Source: Siphonodentalium dalli
Lineage: Eukaryota > Mollusca > Scaphopoda > Gadilida > Siphonodentaliidae
DNA length: 64,000 nt
Direction of reading: 5' to 3'
Assembly (NCBI GenBank): GCA_032622095.1
Contig: CP136069.1
Span: 153,627,043 to 153,691,042 of the forward strand
This document shows, in pieces, positions 1 to 11,719 of this stretch (the stretch's first letter is position 1; every line of letters begins with the position of its first letter). The notes under the pieces are model-generated. The model did no database searches, was not told the DNA's origin, and saw only the letters and a list, made by a program, of their open reading frames with translations. The translations under genes were made by a program, and so were the position numbers.

Positions 1-345
1 AATAATTCGAACTTGGCCTGTAGCGTTGGCTGGGAAACACACATGCCAGCTTTGGTTTAAATAAAATAATCCAAACAGGAGTTATCAGTGGGAACGCGAA
101 ACGTTATGAAATCTGTCAAATTCGAAGTAAAAAAAGGGCCATAACTCATGTAAAAATAATTGGACAAATTCGAACATGGCCTGTATCTTTAGCTGGGAAA
201 TACACATACCAACTTTGGTTCAGATCAAATAATCCATACTGGAGTTATCGATCAGAAGCCAAAAATGTTAACAGATGGACAGACGGATGGACAGACTGTA
301 TTATATTATACATATTATATTATTTTTTCAAAAGTGAACTCTGAT
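1..345 (+). repeat. Hairpin-class repeat family R, truncated by window edge
   Basis: Two tandem units of about 161 bp are visible: the phrase TTCGAACTTGGCCTGTAG near position 7 recurs as TTCGAACATGGCCTGTAT near 168, each followed by GCTGGGAAAYACACAT and GGAGTTATC. A GGACAGACGGATGGACAG microsatellite follows at about 275-297. The same family recurs near 33.5, 37.4, 42.6 and 62.7 kb. No coding capacity is seen. The 5-prime end lies outside the window. Confidence 0.75.
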
Positions 346-361
346 TTTTTTTTGTGCCGAA

Positions 362-652
362 GTCATAGCAGATGTGGATTCTCTGTATCTACATGAGCTA
401 GACAATCAGTTTGGTTCTTCAAGTGTGATGTCTCCTGGACCTGAACATGTCAGTGTTAATCAGGGTAAAATACCACAGCTATCCAAAGGGCTGGTGGACA
501 TATTTGGACAGGATGCACTTCCTACCAAAACTCCAGAGAAGTCTGATTTGGAGCTTGATGAAACTCAAACAGCTGTGATTGAGCAGTTTATTCACAATAA
601 GAATCCTCATGCATATGATGGCATTCTCGGGAGAACACTCCTGATTGATTGA
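362..652 (+). pseudogene. DIRS-type gag-like N-terminal fragment
   Basis: The frame from the ATG at 374 reads 92 residues. It contains GLVDIFGQDA, then LELDETQTAVIEQFIHNKNPH, which matches in pattern the fragments at 27705 (SLAELFGEES, then LAIDKAQRSLLESSYRSDSP) and 32893 (MDLDKAWKSFLNNSWRCQN). I read this as the conserved 'LFG-acidic ... LD-x-x-Q-x-x-(L/I) ... N/S-P' region of a gag-like protein of DIRS-type elements; that family assignment is inference. A T-rich tract ending in AG lies at about 345-373, so an exon start is possible. The frame ends in a GATT repeat at 641-658, where another repeat begins, so this is a truncated copy. Confidence 0.5.
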
Positions 653-735
653 TTGATTGTGGTTTAACGTCATTTTAGCAACAAGGCCATGTCACGACAA
701 GAAGAAACAGATTTTCAAAATCGAGTGAAGCAACT
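641..735 (+). repeat. GATT-repeat plus SINE-tail-like sequence
   Basis: A (GATT)n run is followed by TGGTTTAACGTC and a segment ending with CATGTCACGACAAGAAG. It resembles the conserved central domain of molluscan SINEs (GTTTAACG ... CATRTCACGACGG). No tRNA-derived head is visible, so at most a 3-prime fragment is present. Confidence 0.35.
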
Positions 736-762
736 GTGATTAGAAATGACAATGAATTAGAC

Positions 763-1190
763 TCAACATCTGTTTCTGAGTGTCAAAAGACTTAAATTGA
801 AAGACTTTGGAGATTTTTGTTTTGGAACAATGGGATCAACTACCTTAGTTGGTTTTGAAGCAAACGTAAAAACTGCAGTAGCTGTATCCATTGCATGTGA
901 GAGGTTCTGTAACAGGAGCAATATCATTCTCTTGAACTTGTGTTGATAGTGATTTTCTGACGAGTTTTGTTTGACTCTCTGCCTGAGTGCTGGCATCAAC
1001 ATACTTTTTTCTAGAAATGGCTGCCAAGTATGCGACTTGAGAAATTGATGGTCTGGCACCAACTATTTTCTTAGCATCTATATACGATAAATGTTTCTCA
1101 GCGTTACATCTTTGTATCTTGAATTCATGATCCCATATGGGACATGAACGATCCATTGCAGCATGTGAACTAGTCTAATCCCCTGCAAAC
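763..1190 (-). pseudogene. LINE ORF1-like zinc-knuckle fragment
   Basis: On the minus strand the frame from 1156 reads 103 residues. It begins SCPIWDHEFKIQRC, continues with an alanine-rich QVAYLAA segment and ends in a polar STQVQEN stretch. The pattern C-P-x-W-x-x-E-x-x-I-Q followed by an aromatic-A-A motif is typical of the last zinc knuckle and linker in the ORF1 protein of many non-LTR retrotransposons. Just upstream (about 1157-1190) the other frame gives a cysteine-rich stretch, consistent with a preceding knuckle broken by frameshift or stop. No endonuclease or reverse transcriptase follows, so it is a short relic. Confidence 0.5.
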
Positions 1191-1935
1191 GGTTCACAAA
1201 CACCATGATGATTCGGTCCAGTTCGAAACCTTAGATGGGATTCATTTGTATCAAACCTTTTCGTTAGTTCCTCAAAATGAGCTAATTTTGCATACTAAGT
1301 ATTTGTTTATTGATTGTGTATATTCAAGGATTGCTATCCTGATGAATACAACAAAACATCAGGAAGCCATGCACCCCTATTATGATCACAATTATCCAAG
1401 TCCCATAACAATCTTGTAATAAATAAGCCGAGAAATAAATAAATAATACCGTCGCAAATCCTCATATGACGTCAAACGAGTAGACTATAATTAAAAACAC
1501 GGAATCGGAGTTAATTGTGTCTACCTATATGACGTCAACTGAGTTGCAATGTAAAGTGCTGAATCGACATGAGCGCGTGAGTGTAATGGAATTACTGCGG
1601 GGCATGTCAATAACATTATGTATATGTGGTGAATTGTCATCGCCCGGCGAGTTATCTTCACTTGTGATTTGTCATAAACTTGTGCTGTTTGGAAAGTTAT
1701 TGTTTTGACAAAAATATAGAAGGCCGATTGAGCAGGGTAGATAACACTGTCGTGTCAAAAATAAAGAAGGCTGATTGAGTGGGGTAGATCACTGTCGTGT
1801 CAAAAATAAAGCTAATAAAACACGAGCCGACATGTGAACTCTATTCGGGTGCGTGTTCACGATGTTTTAATTTTCCATATATATTACCCAGAGTGTCCTG
1901 TATATTCACAATCATTTTTCGTTCATTCATTCGTG
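1191..1935. other. No recognisable gene
   Basis: AT-rich sequence with short frames only. A phrase around AAAAATAAAG-AGGCYGATTGAG-GGGTAGAT occurs twice (about 1712-1750 and 1757-1800), a small local duplication. Nothing else is supported. Confidence 0.6.
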
Positions 1936-1938
1936 ACA

Positions 1939-2110
1939 ATGCCAAATAAATGCAGTGTTTTCGGCTGTGGCCGGTAGTGTGACACTCAATTGGGTATAAT
2001 TCTACATTCATTTCCAAACGATGTTCGTTACATGACATTTGGCGAGATTTCTGTGGGAAAACCTGTTGCGCAAAATCAGAGACTATTTAAGTGGTCGTGG
2101 ACAAAATGGT
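1939..2110 (+). pseudogene. THAP-type zinc-finger remnant
   Basis: From ATG at 1939 the frame reads MPNKCSVFGCGR, then a TAG stop, then after it LHSFPNDVRYMTF. THAP domains begin M-P-x-x-C-x-x-x-x-C and continue to an F-P-x-D motif; the C-x4-C start and the FPND are both present at sensible spacing. The stop, and the loss of the later C-x2-H pair in any single frame, mark it as broken. THAP domains occur in P-element-like transposases and host DNA-binding proteins; which source applies cannot be told. Confidence 0.45.
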
Positions 2111-2119
2111 TCAGTATTT

Positions 2120-2860
2120 ATTCCTTTGTTGTTATAAAAGTTGTTTTGAGCACAACGTAAATACCCACATTAACAAACCGACCACCGACGAGAATGCCAA
2201 CCCAAGAAAAACGTCATCTCACGTAAAGAATATAAATTTGCCGGAGCGCCCAGTCGTAAGTATCACCATGACTCAATAATGAATGTTCCCTGTCAAGCGT
2301 ATTCCTAATATGGTGTGAATAAAGAGTGTTTAATAAACCAGAAATTACTATGACTTTGACGGATATATAAAGCATGTTTATCGAAAGTTTGTGTACATCA
2401 ATTTACATGTATTGATGTAATTAGTAAATATTCATGATGACAACTATTCTAAAACGTGTCCCCACTTTCCTTCACCATGACTCATGTTATCCCTCCTTCG
2501 AAAGGTGTCATAAATGGATGTTCCAACTAACCACGGTCAATGTTTATATCGACGTAAGTGCACACTTATATAATGCTATATTTTTATGCGTAATTGATAC
2601 AAAGATGCAGAAAGATGTCAATAATATATGCACAAAGCGATATATACACAGATAAGCTGGGGAAAAGTAAGGTTGCTTTGTTTTGATAGTAACAGGAATT
2701 CCCCGATCGCTACGTCATTGTCACATGTTATATCATGTGATCGCACCAACCGGTGATCATGTGACTTCAATCACGTGACTTCGTCTACAACATAAGATCT
2801 TCAGTGTTTTTTTTTTTCATTAAAAAAAAAAAATTAGCAATCAAACCAGATCAAACACAG
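2120..2860. other. No recognisable gene
   Basis: AT-rich; short frames without motifs. Two poly-pyrimidine/poly-A runs lie at 2805-2832. Sequence around CACGTGACTTC and CATGTGATCG at 2725-2790 is rich in CACGTG-like words but forms no clear array. Confidence 0.55.
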
Positions 2861-3179
2861 ATTATTTGTAGCCCAGTCAATTAACCAAAAAATCGTGACT
2901 GGCCGGATTAAAGCATGAAATTTGGTACATATGTTCTTTGAACAAACGGTAATCTTTTTGGCGGGGGGTGCCCGGATTACCAGATACTGGTGAGAAATAA
3001 ATTTGGTTTCCATGGCAACGGCATCTGGAAATGGGAAATACCTCTTTCTGTGAACTAATTGGTACTATGTTTGATTAGTAACTAAGTTGAGAACACAAGT
3101 GATTGGCCACTTCATAATATAAATGGGGAGAGACATATGTGTCAAGGTCATTCACTAAGGTCAAGGTCATTTAATAATA

Positions 3180-5580
3180 AGTTCATTTACAACAAGTAAT
3201 TCTACATTTACTTGTCCATAAATGCATTTATTTCGCAAATAACCCCAAACCATGTAATTAATGTAGAATCGGGAGTTTCTTGCCTTCAATTTGTTGTATG
3301 AACTGCCTTATAGATGTATTTTGTTTTCCAGTTTGAACTATTTGAATTGTCATAATCAGGGCATGATTATGACAATTTTGTATCTGAGCTGCCCATCTTT
3401 GCCATGGTAATAGCCTGTCATTTGTAATTAAAAAATGGGTTTCGTAAAATGTTTTGTGAATTTTCAGCAACATATGTTTTCATAAAGCCCATATACTGGA
3501 GACATTGGAAACCAACGTTAACAAGCTTCTTATCACTTAGTTTCCTAAAATTGGTGTTGCCATAGCAACAGTGTGTGATTTCTGAGAATTCTGGAAAATT
3601 ATCATATATAAATTTTTATGTATATTGGTGATAGGACTGGACTTATTGGTGGATATAGTTATATAATAATATTTAAATAAATCTGACCTTGACCATTGAG
3701 ATGAGTGCTGGTGGTACGTTATGGAGAATAATGTGAAAGGTCAAGGTCATTGTGAAAAAAATGCTATAACTTTAGGTCATATTGTTTGTCTTTATGATTA
3801 ACCTACCCCAATTTGTTGCATTAGTCCATGAGCTGGTAGGACCCCTGGTGCACCCACTTCTTCTTTGGTATTTTTATGTACCCTAATGTGTTACCATTAT
3901 GATGTGGTGGGGGAAATGGTATCCCATATAAGAGGGATGCCATTGTGATTGAATTTAACAGGCGGTGTGTAATTTTGTGGGTATTGGAATACTCCATCCA
4001 CCGGTAGCAAGAACATATATGACGTTGTCGACGTCACCAGAATGTCAAAAGTTCACGCGATGGCAATGAAAACGCAAATATAATAGTCAGGAAGCTGATA
4101 GGGTACTTCTACATCGCACACCATAGGTCTTAACTTCACCTCACTCATTTTATTCCTTATTATGTCCCTGAACTTTTAAGCAATGTTAACACGGAAAGAA
4201 AGTGTCCGCGTATATACAAAACAAGATGGCGTCCAACATGGTCGCCGTGTTTTAAGACGAGGCACTATAAGTTAGGTTGATGCAAATTATAGAGAGAAAA
4301 TCTTGACAAATGTATACAAATGTATTATATTATTGTGAAGCTAGGACACAATGCTAGCATTTTAGGGTTAAAATCTGAACTAGATTATATATAATGAAAA
4401 TTTATATATTTTTGCAAACAAAATTACTCAATATTCTCTCTTTTTCATTTAACTTCGAAAAATCATTTAAATTGTGAATATTTTTACAAATGGAAATAAT
4501 ATTATTCAGTATATTTGCAACAAAAACGACTTTAATACCGGTCAACTAGTTCATGTTTACGACCAGACAGTTTTCCATTTCATTTTCGCAGTTCTTCCTT
4601 CAGTTGTTTTGAGTGTATAATCGTCGCATTTTTTTGGAGCCGATTGTGAAATCGTGAATAGATGTATATACATGGCTCATGGTTTCCATTGTATAGTTCT
4701 CTATGCGATAAATTCGGCTTAGCATATTCTGTCCTCGGGCTTAGTAAACACAGAAACCCTTTCGCCGTGAATACGATTTTCTCAGTTCCCGGCGGCAATC
4801 TAGCGCCTATTGTTTCACCGACTCATATTTCGTATTTAATGATCACCCTTTCCGCTATATCCTTGGACAACAATCACCGTTTATATAATAACACACACAA
4901 CTCCCACAAAGGGTGGTATTTTCGCACATAAACTCGCTGACATAACAGTGTCAAAACCCTGATATTAGTCTAGAATAGCAGTATCCATTGCGCACAAGAC
5001 TCTACCGGAAGTGTCTTGGGCTGTTGACCACGAGTTACGTCCCCGGAATGAGATAGCCCATTATAAATTTTTAATTGCGGCTTGTTGGAAAGATCGATTG
5101 GTTTTGTAAAATGTTGGAATTAATACGGATCAAACTTCAAATGAAAGAAGTTCATTTGGAAATTTGACTCGCAATATAAACCTCAGGCACTTCAAGTGTT
5201 TCCCTGATCTCCACTCACAAGTTGTTTTTATTACAACACGAAATCAACACCAATGTACACCCAATACTAATCGCTCCAAGCACATGGAGTCGTGTAACAA
5301 ACACCAGGTGATGACGCTTTTGTTGTACGGACGTTAGCTGCGCGTGATGCATTTAGACGATACAGACCTTACTTTCTTTTGTTCTTTTGATGGCTCTTAA
5401 TGGCTAAGGTGCTTGGGTTGTCTTACCAATAAATCAACAAACCAACATTCGAGCATTGAACAACATACAATTACATAGTAGGTGCGAGTTGTACCCACGC
5501 TCGAATTATCAGATTGTCTGTTGATTGCTTAATTACATAACACAAGCGCGAATGTCTTAGCCACATCACGAAATTGTTGC
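3180..5580. other. Gene-poor interior of the inverted-repeat region
   Basis: No frame longer than about 90 codons and no recognisable motif. Further GGTCAAGGTCA words lie near 3680-3760. A YY1-like AAGATGGCG word is at about 4225. Confidence 0.5.
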
Positions 5581-5606
5581 AATTAACATTCTAGGTATGG
5601 GGAAAT

Positions 5607-5634
5607 GGGGGGGGGGGTGGGGGGGGGGGGGGGG
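5607..5634 (+). repeat. Poly-G tract
   Basis: A run of G interrupted by a single T, followed 240 bp downstream by a poly-C tract at 5876-5901. The two runs could pair. A translated glycine-rich frame across the tract is an artefact. Confidence 0.9.
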
Positions 5635-5875
5635 TCGAACAAAATAAAACCAATTTCGATGAAAAAGCTGTATATTGAACTAATTTCGCCAATGTCACTT
5701 CGTTTTCTCACGCATAAATTAATACAAAGTATATGTTTGCAGAATGTCCTGCTATTGGGGCTGAACAATATAGTAAGTGGTCACACACCTCCATGCAACT
5801 TACATGTATGTTGTGGCTGGAGAAACATTATAAAACATGACGAAATGAGTTCTATATACGCACAGATGCGGTGAC

Positions 5876-5901
5876 GCCCCCCCCCCCCCCCCCCCCCCCC
5901 C
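5876..5901 (+). repeat. Poly-C tract
   Basis: About 25 C in a row after GGTGACG. It is complementary to the poly-G tract at 5607-5634. Length is likely to be unreliable in assembly. Confidence 0.9.
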
Positions 5902-6472
5902 AAAAAGTTTGGTAAAAATATTCAACAATTGGTTGCAAGTTTCAACCCTAACACATCATCATGCAGTTGGAGATTTCTCATCGAAAATAGGTTGCAAATG
6001 ATTTCATAGTTTAATATTTCAACCACTATTTATAGTGGTGTGAAATTGGTCGTGACTAAATTGGCATCAGTTGGAAATTCCTAACCTTACAGTTGTGCCC
6101 GGTTAGCTATTAGAAATTTCCAACAGGTGGATAGAGGGTGCAAATAGAATTTCTCAAGTTAAGGACAGTGTTCAAAGGAGGTGCAGTTATAAATTCCAAT
6201 TACACCTCAACAGAGACATTCTAGACACATCCCTATAAATACGTTTTAAATATAACTTTGCTCACTGCAAGTCTGATATAGATGGGTCAGCTCTCTTATC
6301 TTCAAATATTTGTTCCAGCTACTAACGCAGAATTGGGCGTTTCACCGTTGACCGTCCATGAGGTTACTTTCGATAGAATGACTTGTAAACTGGCGAGTTC
6401 ATATTAATCCCGTGTAACAAATTTAATTAATCGTGCCGTTATCACTGGGTTTATGAATACATCGTCTATTAA

Positions 6473-6660
6473 AATTGGATAGATCATCTCATTCGTGTCT
6501 TCATAATTAAGATGACTGGCGCGCGTCTTGTTTGGGAGTGATAAACCCTACTCACTTGCGCTCCGCGCTCGTGAGTAGAGTTTATCAATCCCAAAAACAA
6601 GACGCACGCCGGCCGTCTTAATTATAAAGACACTCGTTGAGATGATCTATCCAATACTTA
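6473..6660. repeat. Foldback palindrome, arms about 75 bp
   Basis: The left arm runs through GGATAGATCATCTCA, CTTCATAATTAAGA and CGCGTCTTGTTTGGG; the right arm returns CCCAAAAACAAGACGC, TCTTAATTATAAAGACAC and TGAGATGATCTATCC. The centre is near 6560 (CTTGCGCTCCGCGCTCGTGAG). It is a long imperfect hairpin without coding capacity, probably a foldback MITE. No flanking target duplication was identified. Confidence 0.8.
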
Positions 6661-8101
6661 GACTGAGGAATAAGCTGGTGTGTTTATAATCGCCACCATG
6701 TCTGGACATATTTGGGGGGGGGGCAATTTTTCGCCATTTCGTCTATTTGTTTCGCCATTTACAATATATTTTCGCCATTGGCTAAAATGGCTACCGCTAG
6801 CGAGAACACTGAATGGAAACCATAATTATGTTTATATAAGTCAATATTTTTTCTTCGAAGTGAATGAATTTCTGATATAGGACCTGTTGGTGGAATTCTG
6901 ATAAATTATTCGCAAGCCTTATCATTTTAATTCGAAACTGGTAATTTTGCGATATTTTCGCTATCAGTTGCCATGGCAACACGATACATGTTATGTATTA
7001 AAATTACCAACTCAACCCGAAAACTCTAATACTAATATTAACCCAACGCAATCGCTCTACATTTACTTTGTATGACTATATTTAATGTTTATTTGTGAGG
7101 GTAAAATTAAAATTCACTTGATTTATCTTTAGCATAGTGTCCGGGTCGTAATTGCACACATACCATAAAAATACCATACACATACCATATGAAATAAAGT
7201 ATATCATATACCAAATTGAACATGGTGGTGACGCCCTATTTTTTGTGCATTTATGAAGGGATAGCATTTAAGACTAAGGCATTAGGGTTGGCGGCATATG
7301 AGACCACCAATAAAAACTAGACAGAAAAATTACACTTTTTCAATGACCTTGACCATGACCATATATGTCATATTGGCCCAGTTCATTTGATGGACCGTTG
7401 ATTGCACTATGAGTTCATATCATTTATTCAAACACAAGTCTAATTGTTTCCAAACCGCGGCATTTTTTCACTTTTCCCCAAATATTTTATGCTGTTACCA
7501 TGGAAACCAGAAATTCTCATGAACCATGACCCGCAGCCCGGGCACCCCCCTCCAAAATTGTTTCCCATATCCCATTTTACATATCGGCAAAGTTTCATGC
7601 TTTAATCCGGTCTGTCACGATTTTGCTAAATTTTGACCCTGAACGACTGGGCTATTGGGCAAATTGGACATTTTAATCATATAATATTGGTATATTGAAA
7701 GGAAGTACAACATTTTTCAGAATAAAATTCCTTTTACACACAACTGTGTATGATACAATGAGTTAATGAACATATTGAACATAATTAATTTGATCATTAC
7801 TCCGGTGGGGTCACTGGGTGATATTTTGTTGAATACCGGTAGGTCTTTTGGTATAATTTATTCTGTTCCCGCTAAATGGTCCAGCCGGACATGTCAAATT
7901 CTGGATAATTATTTAGTAAAACTATAAGATGTCTGGTTTTCTTTCTCAGTCTGTCCTCAAAGTTTGTTTTATTCCCCATATAATTGTACTAGTAGACATG
8001 TGATTATACCTAACTAACAAGACAACAAGTTATGATTATGGATGAATATATAAATCCATAATGAACAAGCTCCTGGTTTAACTGGCTAACGCGCAGGCAC
8101 G

Positions 8102-9084
8102 ATGGAGGAAGAGACAGAATTAAAGAAGCCTTATGTTAATTCGCCGATTGACGACACCAGTGTTGTTGAAAATAACCTGCTGAACCTACTGAACAGCAGC
8201 AATGATTCCGTTAGCAGTGTTGCTGAAAACAACATGCTGAACAACACGACTGATGAGGAGAATGTTAATATTAATACCAAGGATTTACATACTAACGCCG
8301 ACAATAGAGTTACAAATACATCACAGAAACGTATACAATTTCGGAACTTTGCACTGAATCCACAAAGAACGAACAGGAAACTTCAAGCTGCCATAAACGC
8401 ATCCAATGACAGGGAAGTGAAGAATATGGGAAAAGCCCTTGTGATAACCCTCACCCCTGAAATATTCCAAAAATATTACCATTCTCTCAGGACTCGATAT
8501 CTGGAAGCACACAAGCAGTTCAAAATCGAAGTTGACTGGCTTGAGGAATTATCTGAAAACGGAGATGTAGTGGCAGAAGTCGTGAAAATATTTCGGACAA
8601 AGACTAACACTGTGAATCTTCACATTTATCAGACGAAATACAAACTTCTTATACAGGGAACAAAAAAGAATGTGACATGGTGGATAGACAGTGAATTGCC
8701 ATCCTTATGCGAGTCAGCTTTTGCAGACAATGCCATGGTGGAATTGGAAAAGATCAAACAGCTTATGGACGACGATCCTCGTAAAGAAGATTCAGAGAGT
8801 CAAATACTAAGAAATTACCACCGGCAGCAACACCAAGAAGAGTGGTGCCAGCATATAAAACAAAAACACTGGCACGCCGCATGCATGGAAGATTGGGACT
8901 GTCCCTCTCGGTTCTCCACAGGGCATAACTACAAATGCATACAAGGATTCTGATGACAGCCATAAAATAGCAGAGCTACAAAGAATAATAGACGACATAA
9001 AGCTAGAGAAAGAGAGAGAGAAATGGATAGTTAAAAAATGGTTGGATATAGAAAGGACCATGAAGAGCGACTGAGAGTTTCAAA
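8102..9084 (+). pseudogene. N-terminal half of a decayed element-type gene (HIY-LLIQG domain)
   Basis: The frame from ATG 8102 gives 283 residues. Residues 1-100 are polar and asparagine-rich. Residues 110-225 form a compact domain with VITLTPEIFQKYY, LHIYQTKYKLLIQGTKKNV, then W and LPSLCESAF. The 'h-x-I-Y-x-T-x-x-x-L-L-I-Q-G' pattern is one I associate with an uncharacterised domain in repetitive lophotrochozoan proteins that often precedes an SGNH hydrolase-like domain; this is inference. Near 8865 the frame appears to shift: after it a different frame reads KIGTVPLGSPQGI and then a coiled-coil-like stretch (KIAELQRIIDDIKLEKERE) up to 9072. The likely continuation, a GDSV domain, lies beyond the inserted repeat element at 11720-12283. 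The start is the first ATG after an upstream stop-rich region. Confidence 0.55.
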
Positions 9085-9239
9085 TGAAAGTGTCAATGAC
9101 ACTGTAGCTCAACTTAGGTAAGGGAATAATTTAATGGTCGACAGTAAATGGAGGAATAGGAAAAGTGCTAATTGAAATGTCTAAGTAAGACTAGATGTAC
9201 ATGTCAATATCAACATTCATAACAGGTTTCATAATGATC

Positions 9240-11650
9240 GGATCAGGGATGTGGTGATTATGGTGTGCCAAAGGATTTATTGATGCAAAGAGTAAATTCT
9301 AAAATGGCCACCGGCAGCCATGTTTTTTTCCGAATTACCCCAAAATGACTTGTTCCCATCTACAGCCTTTACAAATCTCATAATGATTTGATCAAAGGTA
9401 TGACCTGTAGCCTGTGCCAATGGATTTAGTCATGCAAAGAGTAAAATCCAAGATGGCTGCTGGCGGCCATGTTTTTCCGCTGAACGACCCCAAAATGACT
9501 CGTTTCCCATCTACATGTCATTGTTAACATACATGACAAATTTCTTGAAGTTCCGACCAAAGCTACGACCTGTAGCCCGCACCAAAGGATTTAGTCATGC
9601 AAAGAGTAAAATCCAATATGGCTGCTGGCGGACATGTTTTTTAGCCAAACGACCCCAAAATGACTCGTTCCCATCTACATGTTAATATTAACATCCATGA
9701 TAAATATCATGATGATCAGACAAACAGTACGACCTGTAGCCCGCGCCAATGGATTGAATTTTGAAATCCAAGATGGCTGCCAGCGGCCATGTTTTTTGGC
9801 CGAATGACCCCAAAATGACTTGTTCCCATCTACATGTCAATGTCAACATTCATGACAAAATTCATAAAGATCAGACCATAGGTACGACCTGTAGCCCGCG
9901 CCAAAGGATTTAGTCATGCAAAGAGTAAAATCCATGATGGCTGCTGGCGGCCATTTTTTTTGGCCGAACAACCCCAAAATCACTCGTTCCCATCTACATG
10001 TCATTGTTAACATCCATGACAAATTTCATGAAGTTCTGATCAAAACTACGACCTGTAGCCTGCGCCAAAGGATTTAGTCATGCAAAGAGTAAAATCCAAG
10101 ATGGCTGCCAGCGGCCATGTTTTTTGGCCGTATGACCCCAAAATGACTCGTTCCCATATACATGTCAATATCAATATTCATGACAAATTTCATAAAGGTC
10201 AGGCCAAAGGTACGACCTGTAACCCGCGCCAAAGGATTTAGTCATGCAAAGAGTAAAATCCAAGATGGCTGCTGGCGGCCATGTTTTTTGGCCGAACGAC
10301 CCCAAAATCACACGTTCCCATCTACATATCATTGTTAACATCCATGACAAATTTCATGAAGTTCTGACCAAAGCTACAACATGTAGCCCGCGCCAAAGAA
10401 TTTAGTCATGCAAAGAGTAAAATCCAAGATGGCTGCTGGCGGCCATGTTTTTTGGCTGAACGACCCCAAAATCACTCGTTCCCATCTACATGTCAGTATT
10501 AACATCCATGACAAATTTCATGATGATCCGACGAACAGCACGACCTGTAGCCCGCGCCAATGGATTGAATTTTGAAATCCAAAATGGCCACCAGTGGCCA
10601 TGTTTTTTGGCGGAATGACCCCAAAATGACTCGTTCCCATCTACATGTCAATGTCAACATTCATGACAAAATTCATAAAGATCAGACCATATGTACGACC
10701 TGTAGCCCGCGCCAAAGGATTTAGTCATGCAAAGAGTAAAATCCATGATGGCTGCTGGCGGCCATGTTTTTTGGACGAACAACCCCAAAATCACTCGTTC
10801 CCATCCACATGTCATTGTTAACATCCATGACAAATTTCATGAAGTTCTGATCAAAACTACGACCTGTAGCCTGCGCCAAAGGATTTAGTCATGCAAAGAG
10901 TAAAATCCAAGATGGCTGCCAGCGGCCATGTTTTTTGGCCGAACGACCCCAAAATGACTCGTTCCCATCTACATGTCAATATTAACATCCATGACTAATT
11001 TCATAATGATCAGACGAACAGTACGACCTGTAGCCCGCGCCAATGGATTGAATTTTGAAATCCAAAATGGCCACCAGCGGCCATGTTTTTTGGCCGAATG
11101 ACCCCAAAATGACTCGTTCCCATCTACATGTCAATGTCAACATTCATGACAAATTTCATAAAGATCAGACCAAAGGTACGACCTGTAGCCCGCGCCAAAG
11201 GATTTAGTCATGCAAAGAGTAAAATCCAAGATGGCTGCTGGCGGCCATGTTTTTGGCCGAACAATCCTAAAATCACTCGTTCCCATCTACATGTCATTGT
11301 TAACATCCATGACAAATTTCATGAAGTTCCGATTAAAACTACGACCTGTAGCCTGCGCCAAATGATTTAGTCATGCAAAGAGTAAAATCCAAGATGGCTG
11401 CTGACGGCCATGTTTTTTGGCCGAACGACCCCAAAATGACTCGTTCCCATCTACATGTCAATATTAACATCCATGACAAATTTCATGATGATCAAACGAA
11501 CAGTACGACCTGTAGCCCGCGCCAATGTTTTTTGGCCTAATGACCCCAAAATGACTCGTTCCCATCTACATGTCAATGTCAACATTCATGCAAAATTTCA
11601 TAAAGATCAGACCAAAGGTACGACCTGTAGCCCGCGCCAAAGGAAATTGT
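9240..11650 (+). repeat. Tandem satellite, about 15 units of 164 bp
   Basis: The word GACCTGTAG recurs at 9402, 9567, 9731, 9886, 10050, 10214, (10378), 10542, 10697, 10861, 11025, 11180, 11343, 11507 and 11622. Spacing is 164 +/- 1 bp except three units of 155 bp and a final one of 115 bp. The 155-bp variants carry GGATTGAATTTTGAAATCC and begin at 9731, 10542 and 11025. Each unit contains AAGATGGCTGC facing GCGGCCATGTTTT. Short open frames across it (for example 11128-11370) are artefacts of the repeat. Confidence 0.95.
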
Positions 11651-11688
11651 TGACGGACACACGGACGACGGACGCCAAGCCATGGCAA

Positions 11689-11719
11689 TAGCTCAAACTT
11701 ACAAAAGTAAGTTGAGCTA
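11689..11719 (+). other. Terminal hairpin of the satellite-bearing element
   Basis: TAGCTCAA-A-CTTAC, loop AAAA, then GTAAGTTGAGCTA: a 12-bp stem with one bulged A. The equivalent hairpin in the related copy is at 35494-35523 with one compensating change (TTTAC/GTAAA), which keeps pairing. Confidence 0.85.

Larger units (their letters stand above)
2869..7654. mobile_element. 4.8-kb region bounded by diverged inverted terminal repeats
   Basis: The left end starts TAGCCCAGTC (2869-2878) and the right end finishes GACTGGGCTA (7645-7654). Moving inward, both arms carry in inverted orientation the words GTGACnG.CCGGATTAAAGCATGAAA, GGGGGTGCCCGG, GGTTTCCATGG and a block of TCAAGGTCA words (left 3143-3175, right about 7335-7365). 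The arms therefore match over at least 250-300 bp. No flanking target duplication is obvious and no transposase frame survives inside, so it could be an old long-TIR DNA transposon or two inverted copies of one repeat. Confidence 0.55.

Noticed and set aside
5605-5874. Glycine-rich protein
   Set aside because: The glycines come from the poly-G tract.
11128-11691. Open frames of about 80 codons across the satellite
   Set aside because: They repeat with the 164-bp unit and carry no motif; a by-product of the array.
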